DNA of 64,000 bases, taken from positions 1,364,001 to 1,428,000 of the forward strand of contig JBCAML010000014.1 in NCBI GenBank assembly GCA_038503075.1, given 5' to 3'. Shown here in pieces: positions 1-10,403 of the stretch. Below the pieces are notes generated by a model. That model saw only the letters and a program-made list of their open reading frames with translations. It had not been told where the DNA came from and made no database searches. The position numbers were made by a program, and so were the translations under genes. The stretch comes from Gyromitra esculenta (lineage: Eukaryota; Ascomycota; Pezizomycetes; Pezizales; Discinaceae). Numbering within the stretch: the first letter of the stretch is position 1; each line of letters begins with the position of its first letter.

Positions 1-1096
1 GCACATTGACGGATTACGCACTTGCATGTTTGGGCCGTTCATTCCTGCCCCGAATATACGTAGGAGCGACGTGAATAGACAGCTTCACAAACGGCTCAGA
101 CACCCCCCTGACCCAGACAAGTAACAGAGAGCCTATCCAGGGCAGCAGGTTTCCAGCATAGCAACCAGTCTCCTTACTGCTTACACTTAGTTCCCTAACC
201 AGAAACTGGCCAATCATCATTTCATCTGAGTTAGGAGCATCTACTCTATAATTACACCCCTTTGAAGTACCGAAACCTAGACATCTCTCTGTTTACTATC
301 ACGTGGATGGGCGATATTTCAACTAGGATCTGCCGACAGGTTATACCGCAAGATCTCTATACGTCTCTCCCCACGGGTCCCACATGCGTCGTACTACGGG
401 TACACGCCTCAGGCCAGGATCCGGAATCCACCGGGAAGATACATTCTATTTACTCATTTTCGGCTCGTTGATAACCCTGCAGGCGTACGTGTGTAAATGC
501 GCAGTACTGCGACAAAAACGATGGACCAACCGTCGAAGTCATTAAAAAACGGAGTTAACTGCTTTAAGGTAAAATACCAAGCTGACTTTTCTTTTTTCTT
601 GCACCTTTGCCAGTTTTGGTATCCATTTTTGCCCTTTCGACGCTTCTGCGTCATTGGTAATGTTACATGTATATAGAGCAACTTAAGGATTTGGTTAATC
701 TGGTTGGAACGTCGTACGACTATTAGCTCTGGTAGGCTGGTTGACTCATCATCGACTTCTAAACAGATCCATGCAATTTATATTCCTTTTCTTTATACCC
801 ACGCTAATAATCCAAACCCCATTTATAACCCAGTTTCAAAATAAATAAATAAATAAATAACGGAAAAAAAGAAAAAAAACAAGAATAGCGATCGATATAC
901 AAGTACATATACGTGTACTCATATAAATCTGAAGGTACAACCTTCATCGCCGGAAACCCATAGAGACAAGAAAACAATCTTCGGACAAGGGACAAGTGAA
1001 AAAAGGGGGGGGGCAGTTGAAAATAGGAAATATAGTAGAAGATGCTCAATCAATCATTGTTTCTGCCTCGTGGTCTCAATTTGTATGTAAGAGCTA
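1..1096. other. Gene-free left edge
   Basis: No convincing coding region is seen here. The open frames are short, lack splice-compatible partners and resemble no family I know. An (AAAT)n microsatellite lies at about 837-860, followed by A-rich and G-rich runs just downstream of the phosphoserine phosphatase stop. Confidence 0.5.
837..860. repeat. (AAAT)n microsatellite
   Basis: About six AAAT units are seen directly in the 3' flank of the phosphoserine phosphatase gene. This is ordinary simple-sequence DNA. Confidence 0.8.
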
Positions 1097-2639
1097 TCAA
1101 ATCGCCAAGATCTGCTCCTGCTCTTCTTTCGTGAAGCCCAAGATGTAAAGGACGTCCTGAAGACTCTCGGAGTTGAGCCTGCATGGTGCTTGGTGCTGCA
1201 CAATAGGTTTCGCGTTAAAAGCGATCCCAAGACCAGCCTTGGCCATCATTTTGAGATCGTTAGCTCCATCCCCAATAGCAACGACCTAAAAGTTGAGGTT
1301 AGTATAGTTTTAAGAGGATAAAAGCGATTTAAGGGGTATGTACCTGCTGAAGAGATATCGAGTTTTCTGCTGCGATTTGAACAAGGAGCTCGGCCTTGCG
1401 CTCAGCGTGGACAATGTCGCCAGTGATCTCTCCGGTAAGCTGGGTGCCGTCTTCGCTAACAACAAGCTGTGGTTTTGGGACGAGTGTTAGAATGTAGTGT
1501 TCAGAGAGAATGAATTTATCATCTAAGATGGAATACATGGATAAAAAAGAGTAAGTCTTACAGTATTTGCATAGGCATAATCCAAGCCTAACTCTTCCTT
1601 GACATAGTTCGCAAGGGGTACGAAACCACCGCTCAACACAGCCATCTTGCAGCCCAATTTCTTAAGCACCTTGGTGAGCTCCTTTGCCCCAGGTGTAAAG
1701 GTAATGACAGACTTCAGCGACTCGAAGACGGTAGCTGGGACACCCTTAAGCAACGCAACTCGTTGTCTCAAACTCTCAGTAAAGTCTATCTCGCCATTCA
1801 TCGCGCGTGCAGTGATCGCCTGTACATACGACATGTCACAATAGTATCAGCCCTGATCCTGCCACACCCCATCACTGCTCAACGTGGAATTCTTCTGGAA
1901 CAAAACTTACGGAGACTTTATCCTCAACACCCACAAATCTCGCAATCTCGTCGATCACCTCCTGTTGGATGAGTGTCGAGTCCATATCAAAGACTACCAA
2001 GCGCTTATAGCGTCTCAGAACGTCGTTTTCTTGCAACACCACACAGATGTTCCACTTCTTTTCGAACGCCCAGAGGTTTTCATGTCGTCTCAGTTCAGAC
2101 ACATGGAGATTATCGGGTCTGGCGAGCGCAATTTCCATAATCTTGGGCGTCGGAGTCGAATCAAGGCATTTGTGATGGGGAGGGCTCCCCTTCTTCCACG
2201 GAACCATTATATCGTCAATTGTCTGAATAAATTCAAAAACCGCCATATCTGAGACGTGGGCGCCATAGTGGATATCCTCGCGGGCGACTTTGGGGAGGTC
2301 GGCATCAAAGTCGATGGGGGTACTATGCGTGTTGTAAAATAACGTCGCGATGAGCTCAAGCGAGGTGCTTGTTGGAATACAATTTTTGTGGGACAAGGTA
2401 TGCACTATCCCACTGTTTTTGATCGTGATAGTCTTGCCGTCCGTTGTCGTGAGCTCGAATCCTTCGTCGTCTAGGGTCTCTTCTTGTTCGTCATTGCCAT
2501 GCAATTGCTTCAAGCTGTAACTCGTGCCTCTCGTTATACCGCTGCGAGTACCGCTGAGAACTTGGGCAGATGGGCGTGTCTGACTGGTGTTTTCCGCTTG
2601 CATGGCAGCGGATGAGGTTGATACCTCGATTCTGCTCAT
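1097..2639 (-). CDS. SER2: Phosphoserine phosphatase (SER2/SerB type)
   Basis: The enzyme dephosphorylates O-phosphoserine, the last step of serine synthesis from 3-phosphoglycerate, in the cytosol. Four exons join in frame: 2639-1911, 1819-1562, 1466-1344 and 1285-1097, giving about 432 residues. All introns are GT-AG and phase 0. HAD-family motifs are visible in order: motif I DMDST at about residues 218-222 (nucleophile Asp), motif II SGG at about 306, and motif III/IV GDGANDL near 374-380. The first 200 residues form the longer N-terminal regulatory region typical of fungal enzymes, ACT-like by family analogy. The start is the first ATG of the open frame, MSRIEV. The next gene upstream lies about 1 kb away on the other strand. 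No key residue is missing, and the family assignment is firm. Confidence 0.95.
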
Positions 2640-3641
2640 AGCCTGAAGAGAAATAGTGATATGAATATCAGTATCAGATTTTTTTATTTTTTTGTGAGTA
2701 GTCGCAAGAGAGAAGTGACAGGTAAGAACGGTTGACTATAAGACTGTCCTTTGCTGGGGGGTGGTGAATATGATCAAGGAGGGTATGACCAATCGCCAAA
2801 GGAGGGGGGGCAAGATATGTTGTCTCCCCTCTCCTGGTCCGGTTGACTGCTTATTTTTTTTAGTGGTTTTACAATTTTTGTTCCTTTGTTTTCCTTTTTT
2901 CCTTTTCCTTTTCTCCTGCCTTACTACGCAGATGGGAGTGGGGAACCAGCAGAAAGTGACGAGCACTCAGCCCGTCTTTGAAATTGGCCAGTCGGAAGGT
3001 GACCTTTTGTTCGCACTGATTCTCGCTTTGGCTGCAATTGGAGGAAACGGAGGAAACGGAGGCGAGGGAGAAACAGTCGAAAGATGAACCACCTGCTGCT
3101 ATCTGGTGAACGGCGCAGTCGCAATCGTAACTACCTTTCCAGGCAAGCAAGTGATCCTGTAGTAGAAGAATTCACGTTTCGTGTGCCAGGGAGTATTACC
3201 TGACATCCACGTTTCACCATTCTGGTATGGGAGGGATGGTTTTTAATTTTCAATTTTCATAACTACGTTTCCCCTGCCCAAGAACTCCTGCCATCAATAT
3301 TACTGTCATTTGGCTTAACGGGCAGCAGTGGAACTGAAGCCAATATCAGATCAATTCTGGCGGGTTTTGGTGGTTTTGGTGAGGTGCGGGGCTGCAAAGA
3401 ACCCTCCTGTCGTAGTGCAGCCATTTCGGGCTAGTGACAAGAAATACCAGGTAACTAGAGCACAATGGGGCTCGGTTCGTTACGGATAAACCCGGTAGGC
3501 TACTTCACACGAAGAGAGCTTCAAGTCAATCGATCGTTCAACGTCCAGTCAGGAGATCAAAATAATACACCCTCCAGCAATTGCCAGATATCCTTTGCTC
3601 CGTACATAACCTGAAACATACTCAGCTTTCCCGCCGTCTCA
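2640..3641. promoter_or_regulatory. Divergent intergenic region, SER2-like / UFL1-like genes
   Basis: About 1 kb lies between two divergent starts. It carries long pyrimidine tracts (around 2850-2925), common in fungal promoters, and a short duplicated GGAAACGGA near 3043-3060. The overlapping open frames on both strands are low-complexity shadows without gene-like features. No specific regulator site is recognised. Confidence 0.4.
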
Positions 3642-6384
3642 ATGATTGCCGACAGCGATGTCAAAGCACTCTTCCAAACATGTAGCAGTAATCCCCAGGC
3701 GTCAACCTCGTCCCTAGTTGCTTTAGGACTTCCTTCGCCTCCTCCTTATTTCGAGCTCTTGTCCGGCTCAGGTGTCATTTTGGAAAGCTCCGCTAGGGAA
3801 GAGGTTGAAAAGCGGATAATTTGCGACAGAGACGACGGTAGGCAGTTTCCCTCCCGTAATTCGGCCGTGTTTCTCGCTTCTTTCCTTTGATCGAGGAGTT
3901 GGAGCTCTCTCGATAGCCTATCGATTCGTGTATATTTTGATATATATGCCAATCCTGTTGCATTCCTTCGGCTCACACGCTAACTTTCTCGCCGTCCATC
4001 GGGTTAAAATAGCGCGTCCCCGTACATCAATAGTCCAGCTCTGCTCAGAGTTGTCGTTGGAGTCGAGGACGATCGAGAAACTCTTGCCATATCACCGTGA
4101 AGGGTGGAGTAGAATCGGTGTCTCTACAATCGTGACAACGTAAGTATGTTTGGACTTCCGTTCTGATTTGTTCGTTTAAATCTTCCAATGTTCTGATCCG
4201 AAGGACACTGCGCGGATGGATGCAGGGGCGAGTTTAAACAGTTGCGAGAAAGCCTTGTGAGAGAGCTTGATAATCAAGTCGTACAAGTCGCAGACTTTTG
4301 CCGTCGGAAGGAGATAGATGCGGACCTGTTTCGTAAGCTTCTTCCTCCCGTAGCTGCCACAGGTACGACAGCGGGAGGGTCGTGGCAGTGGCTGGGATAC
4401 GATAGAACCTGGATCATGGGTACGGCATTTTATGAGGCTAGAGAACGGGACGTAAAGGAATCGCTTATGGTTGAGAACAGGTCAGTCAGTTAGGTTTGAG
4501 CTTGGTCGAACGTGTGGGGAGCTCCCAAAGAAGAATATGCAACGTTGCATATTAGTGAGCTGGGCTGATCTTCTGAGTTAGGCCTATTGAGATATCTACA
4601 GTTCTTACGGGTAGCGAACTACCGCCAATCTTCTTGTCGCGACTGGTATCAGCCCTGGTAAAGTCACGGGTTCTCCAGGGAACGATAGAAGGTGGCTACT
4701 ATATCCCCAAGACATATGTGGTTCAGCGCCAGGCTTCGATCGTTGATGAACTACGCAAGGACGGGCTCGTTGGTACCTCAACCCCCACGGGAGTCTGCAC
4801 GTCTTCTTACCTATGCTAACTCGATATGATTTTATCTTATCGTAGCTACGGAAACACTGCGAAAAGAAGGGGTCTCGAACCCTGAACAGTTCATCCACGA
4901 CAATGTTCCGAATGCACGCCTGCTAGGAAGCCATTTTGTAACTGCTGACTTTATTGCCAATGCCGAGGGATCGGTCCTCGACAACATTGAGCGGCAAAGG
5001 TGGAGTGATCTGAAGGTAAAATAACAAAACCCTTTTTCTTTCTGGCACCCTTATCGTGCCCAGCTCCACCTCGACCCCATCGCATACCGTCTTTTTTTTT
5101 TCCACAGGCCAGCAGACTAAATTTGAAGCAAAGGATCTCGATCTACGATTAAGCGCAGCGGACGAGAAGGCATTACGACAAGTAATACTGAACGACCTGC
5201 CGGAGCTCACAGATGTCGCGGGAAGAATTGTTTCGAAAGACCTAGAATCAATATTAGAAGAAAGCTCCCTTGGCTTCGCCGTGCAACGAGCGGAGACGAC
5301 ATGGAAGCGAAGGTCTGAGAGAGATAGAACTCTTAGTGTGCCATTCAAATCGCAAGAGGTACAAGGGATTGCCGCAGAAGTTTTCTGGATCTGTTAATAT
5401 CCGTTCACCTCAGTTTAACTTACTAACAATACGACGTATCAGCTCCTCAAACATCTTTCCGTCACAAATACATCTCTCCCGATGACAATCTTGTCACACT
5501 TTGCGAACGCAATACACCCACGCGTTTCTTCAGCCTTTTCTGCACATTTGCAGGAGCTGAGGGATGAAGAGAACCAAGCCGCGAAAGCCGTTTTCGTGGA
5601 GAAATGTTACATCCGATTTCACCTTCACCTTGCTGGGTTAGAGGCCCTAGGGGATACTTTACTAAAAGCCAAGCTTGCAGGCGACCTACTAGAATACGCT
5701 GGGAGCTCTATTTCTGTGGCTTTAGAAAGGCTAGAATCTGCTTTTGCTCAGAACGACGGCAAGAGCATGGGAGATTTGCAACCATTACGTTTACTACTAA
5801 AAACAGAGTCAAAAAAACCAGTATTAACACTTCGAGAAATCGAAAGTGGACTGGCAACGCTGATACAACAGGATTTTGCTTTCGAGCTCCCAACCGAGGA
5901 AGATCTAGAGAAAAGAAAGAGGGGAATGCTCGAAGAGATGCAAACACAACTATTAAGCACAGAAGATCTGTCGCTTATGCTTCTTTTGGCAGTTATCATC
6001 ATTCATTCATCGAAAAAATCGTCTGGGGTCTTAAAGGCTACAGGGTACGTTCAAATCACTCGTCCATCCCCCCCACACCTTCGTCTCCATTCCCGGGAGC
6101 ACATCCGTAGTAGCTCATATACTGCCTGAATATGAGATCATTTTGCATCGCTATTCCTTGATTCGTTTACAGTGCACAAGGCTGACATTTCACGGGAGCG
6201 ATTGAACAGCAAATACGTCCCGAAACTACTTAAGGATTTGGCAAAGAGACAACTGGTAACCGAAACAGACCTTGAGGTCCTAAATTTAGTTAAAGATGCC
6301 GTAATCGGCAAGAGAAAAATTGCAGAGGCCGAGCCCGAGATTTTGAGACAGATTGCTGGCCGTTGTTTGGATGAGGAGGACTGA
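3642..6384 (+). CDS. UFL1: E3 UFM1-protein ligase 1-like (UFL1)
   Basis: UFL1 is the scaffold-type E3 that attaches UFM1 to targets such as ribosomal uL24 at the ER. Exons read by eye: 3642-3837, 4013-4139, 4226-4480, 4582-4772, 4846-5015, 5113 (or 5116)-5358, 5443-6044 and about 6173-6384, giving about 665 residues. Joining 4480 to 4582 creates ENR-PIEISTVL, aligning with the human TRPTAVNSLI region. The following LVKSRVLQGTIEGG, the PKTYV block and the C-terminal helical domain also match the family layout of N-terminal winged-helix repeats and a helical C-terminus. All junctions close in frame except the last: GG from 6044 plus 6173 gives a stop, so one base is unaccounted for. The N-terminal 60 residues match poorly and the true start could differ. 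UFMylation is absent from many fungi, so retention is notable. Confidence 0.8.
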
Positions 6385-7182
6385 ACCCACATCCGATCGA
6401 AGTGTGGGAGGCGGAAAAAGAAATATCTACCCTTGGGGAGCAAACGGCTTGCAATCCGAGGCAAGGAGTAGGTAGACAAGGCAAAAAGGAAAGGTTAACC
6501 CCGCAGTACCGGTGGTGTCTTTAGTTCTTATCAATCTTAGTCAATTCAATCTGGTTACGGTACTGCCTTGGCTTTAACGTACTCTCTAGTTTCTAGAAAA
6601 TCGCCGAAGCCTTTTGTCAGAACTGCTGGACTTAACGGTCTTTATACTTCCTTTAAGCTGTCGATTATTGATGTTTCTCCAGTACCATGGATATGATTTC
6701 GATAACGTCGTTGCGTCACTTGAATCTCATCTTATTTGAGGTTGCAGAAAGGCTGCTTCTGCCAATCCGGAAATACCCCCTTCCAAACTAAGTTTCTGCG
6801 CCGAAATAGGCTTAGCTCGCTTAATTTTTTCCACATCCCCATGTCAAAACCGAGCACGCAATCGCAGCAAGAAATTCAACCATCGTCCCTGTCACTGATT
6901 TCTAAGGCACAAAGAACCCGAAAGATGGCGATGTCAATTATTTTGCAAGCGCGGGTTAATTCATCTCCTTTTGCCCAGATTACTTCATCCCCCCTCGTAG
7001 TCCCCATTCACCTATTAGACGGTCTTCTTCCCTCCTTAACAATTTTCTCTACCTCATCCCATACCCACCACACCTGGTTCCGTATTTAAGACAGTTTTCT
7101 GCACACTTTTTTTTTCAACAAAAATAAAATAGAGATTTTCAGTGGCTTTTTTTAACAAAAAATACATACCAAAAAATACATC
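6385..7182. other. Spacer and promoter of PAPS reductase gene
   Basis: About 0.8 kb lies between the UFL1-like stop and the PAPS reductase start. The 3' part is pyrimidine-rich (about 6990-7120), as expected for a fungal core promoter, and an A-rich leader precedes the ATG. No coding frame is convincing. Confidence 0.5.
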
Positions 7183-8246
7183 ATGACCATGACACCAGTA
7201 TCCGAGTATGCTTCTGAGCAACCTGAGCGATCCCTTTCTCATGACACAGAGTCAGGCTACGACTCTCCAGGATCAAGTAGTGGTGGATTGCCTGAAATTT
7301 ACTTCTCTACGCCTCATTTGAAGTTCTTGAATGAGCAATTGCAGAAGCTCGAACCTGAAGGTGAGCATTGTCACATCTCACTATTTATCACTCGGTCTTC
7401 CATGTACTAACAGCTACCTTCCAGAGGTTCTTCGATGGTGCATGATCACTCTCCCCGGGCTTCACCAAACTACCGCCTTTGGCTTGACAGGTCTTGTGAC
7501 ACTCGACATGCTATCCCGCATCAATGCTGGTACAGACCGCAAAATTGACTTGATCTTCCTCGACACCCTTTACCACTTCAAAGAAACTCTTGAACTAGTC
7601 GATCGTGTCAAGGCACGATACCCTTCTGTCAAGCTCCACGTGTACAAGCCTTCTGGTTGTGAAAGTGCCTTAGAATTTGAGGAGACACATGGCGAGAAAC
7701 TCTGGGAAACCAACGACAATCTATACGACTATCTTGCCAAGGTCGAACCTGCACAAAGGGCGTATGCGGAGTTACACGTCAAAGCAGTCCTCACAGGACG
7801 CAGAAGGAGTCAGGGTGGAAAAAGGGGTGATATGGATATTGTTGAGGTGGATGAGGCAGGTCTGGTGAAGGTCAACCCATTGGCAAACTGGACGTTTAAG
7901 CAAGTTCAGGAATATGTTAGGAAATACGATGTTCCTTACAATTCCTTGTTGGATCGAGGATACAAGAGTGTTGGCGACTGGCACAGCACCAGGTCAGTAG
8001 ATCCCTATAATAAGCTATCTTATGGGGTTTAAACTAACTGCTATTTTCAGCCCCATCAAAGAAGGCGAGGACGAACGCGCTGGCCGCTGGAAGGGAACCA
8101 ACAAGACCGAATGTGGAATTCACAATAAACGATCCAAGTACTCGGAATTTCTGCGTTCGCTCGAAATGAAAAAGAAGGAGGAGGCTCTTGTGGAAGCGCT
8201 GCGAAACGTCGAGTTGGAACAGACTTCTGAAGGGATCGTTTGCTAA
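7183..8246 (+). CDS. MET16: Phosphoadenosine phosphosulfate (PAPS) reductase
   Basis: The enzyme reduces PAPS to sulfite with thioredoxin, in the sulfate assimilation branch leading to cysteine and methionine. Exons 7183-7360, 7425-7992 and 8051-8246 join in frame to 313 residues, with donors GTGAGC and GTCAGT and acceptors CCAG and TCAG. A short Ser/Glu-rich leader precedes the adenine-nucleotide alpha-hydrolase-like fold (the GLTGLVTLDML and IFLDTLYHF segments). The C-terminal KTECGIH signature carries the redox-active Cys (about residue 270). The APS-type cysteine pairs that bind an iron-sulfur cluster are not seen, so PAPS rather than APS is the likely substrate. The length matches the fungal family. 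Regulation by a Cys-3/MetR-like factor is expected for the family, but no site was assigned. Confidence 0.95.
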
Positions 8247-8785
8247 AAAAACATTACCGACCAGAAAACCATCTCTTTGTGTGGTGCGGCTAAAAGTTAT
8301 TTTAGACTTTGCATGGATACATCATTTTTGGGGGGGACGATATTTTCTTTTTCTGCGTGCTTTGCATAAATGTAAATGGCAGTACGGTGTTTTCTTATGT
8401 TTGGGCGATGCGGCGTTATTTTTGGTTTACTTATCAACAGTCTACCTGGGTTAGTCATTAGAACCCTGGGGGAAACTCTAGTACATAGATACAAATAATC
8501 TTTTGGCACACCTACCAAGATTTATGAAAAGATCGGCTCAATGGGAAAGTTCAGGCATCAATAGTATTTCAAGAATGTGGGGAACATGTGAGCAGAGAAG
8601 TGGGGTTGGCTCTCGTGCCGTGCGGGTGGATGCCTTAGGCCGCCGTTCTCTTTACGCGTAAATTAAAACAACTCCCCTCCACACAACAGCCAACCCTAAT
8701 TCCAACTTCGATTCCTTCTCTAAAACCAGCCACAGAAACAGTATAGTAAAAACAAAGGCACCTCTCATTAACCGCTTAGTAAATA
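8247..8785. other. 3' flank and promoter spacer
   Basis: No gene is recognised. The segment nearest 8786 is C- and A-rich with ACAACTCCCCTCC-like promoter composition and leads into the Arb2-domain gene. Confidence 0.45.
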
Positions 8786-10403
8786 ATGTTTCGTCGCAAA
8801 ACGAAGCCCGTAAAGGTTAAGGAAGTCGAATTTCCCATCGATCTCGAGAAATTAGGGTAAGTTTATGGCATCAGACAAACGTCTATGATATCATGAGGCT
8901 CAGCCCCACACCCAAGCGCTAAATCTACAAACATACTAACAACACGTAGGCTCTTCATCACCGATCAAGACCAATTACGTCAAATTGAGAACCCGGACGA
9001 GAAATTCGAGTACTATACCCACGGGAAATCCAACGGCTATGTTTACGATAAGAGACAAACAGCGCCTTCAAGAGAGAGGGAGCGGATGAATGAGCGTCGC
9101 CGTGAAGCTGTTGATGGTGAACCACTCCAATCCCTAACCCCACCTTTTTACAACCATTCCTTGTACTAATTGGAGGCGCAGAATGTCTTCGCAGGATAGT
9201 CATCCAACGCCTCGAGGACGAGGGAATGAAGCAGGTGCTCCTTCCTCTGGGAGCGGCTCCCGATGAACCCAATGTCCCAATTCTTATTTCTGAGGATTTG
9301 GACACATGCAAAAAGGTTCTCGTACTCTCACCAGATGCCTCTGGAGGTAATTTGGGCATTTGGGGAATCCGTCAGATCCAAGACGATACAATCAATGTAA
9401 GAAAACATCGCTCCATTCTTGTATGTTTCCCAAGCTGAAAATCTACAAATAGTTTGGGTCAATGGTCGATACGGTAAAACGTGCTAAAGAAGACGGATAT
9501 GCGGTGGTTATCTTGAACCCAGCTCAGCTTGTTTGGGACCTCGAGAGCAAGAAATCCATGAATTTCCTCTCTTGGAAGGCCAAAGACAAAAAAACTGAAG
9601 CGCTAGACGTCAGAAACACCATCCCAGGGAACGAGTCACCCGAACAACATGTGGAGTATGTCTTCAATAATATTTTAGGCCCAACGGCTCCAAGAGATGC
9701 CGAGATCGACGTGATTGCTTGTAGCTTCGCAGCATATTCTATAGTGAAGTATTTGAATAGCAATTGTTCGTATCCTCGTTACCCCCTACAAAAGAGACAG
9801 AGACGACTCTAACCGTTAACTAGGGGATGAATGGAAACATCGTATGTTCGCTATGGCACTTGCGGAGTCTTCACATGCAATTAGTAATATCACCTCTGAA
9901 GACCTTCGTTTATTTCTGCGACTGGTATGTTACCGTCCTTTATTCACTGGCTGATGTACTCGCGAAGAAGCGAAACACTGACGGGTATTTTAGCGAACTC
10001 GTAATTACATAGTTCATAGCGAACCCCGCGGAGAATATCTTCTCGATCCTCGTTTTGGGTGTGCGACCTATTCTTCGGGTAAGCCGACCACCAATCTCGA
10101 CTTTTGTACTTCCTCCCCGCTGAAGACACCAGACTAACACCTCTAAATATAGCTACAATGTTTCCCCAGGCTATTATTCCCGAGTGCCGAGTACTCCTTC
10201 ACGAGTACCTAATCAATGCGCACAAGAACCCTGAAAACTGCAATCCAGACGTTCCTGTAATCATCGGAGACGTCCCGGACTCGGATGAGTGGTTGGAACA
10301 ATTGAACAACATGAAATCGGCAAATCCAGCTTTTGGGTGGGATCCACCAGCTCCAAACGAGGCCTCAACAGGTGACACAAATGTTTCCGAGATCGTTGCT
10401 TAA
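8786..10403 (+). CDS. Arb2-domain protein
   Basis: The Arb2 domain is an alpha/beta-hydrolase-like module named after the fission yeast Argonaute-binding protein Arb2; it also occurs fused to histone deacetylases and in FAM172 proteins. Seven exons join in frame: 8786-8856, 8950-9116, 9182-9396, 9453-9765, 9824-9924, 9994-10078 and 10153-10403, about 400 residues. Family features seen in order are the N-terminal FPIDLEKLGLFI segment, YTHGKSNGYVYDKR, the RLEDEGM-LPLGAAPDEPNVPI block, LGIWGIRQI, INFGSMVDTVKRA and VILNPAQLVW, then a serine within IACSFAA where hydrolases carry the nucleophile elbow. The fourth intron uses a weak donor (GTTCGT at 9766), chosen because only it keeps the frame and gives N-W-D-E-W. 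Whether the protein acts in heterochromatin or RNAi here is unknown. Confidence 0.85.
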
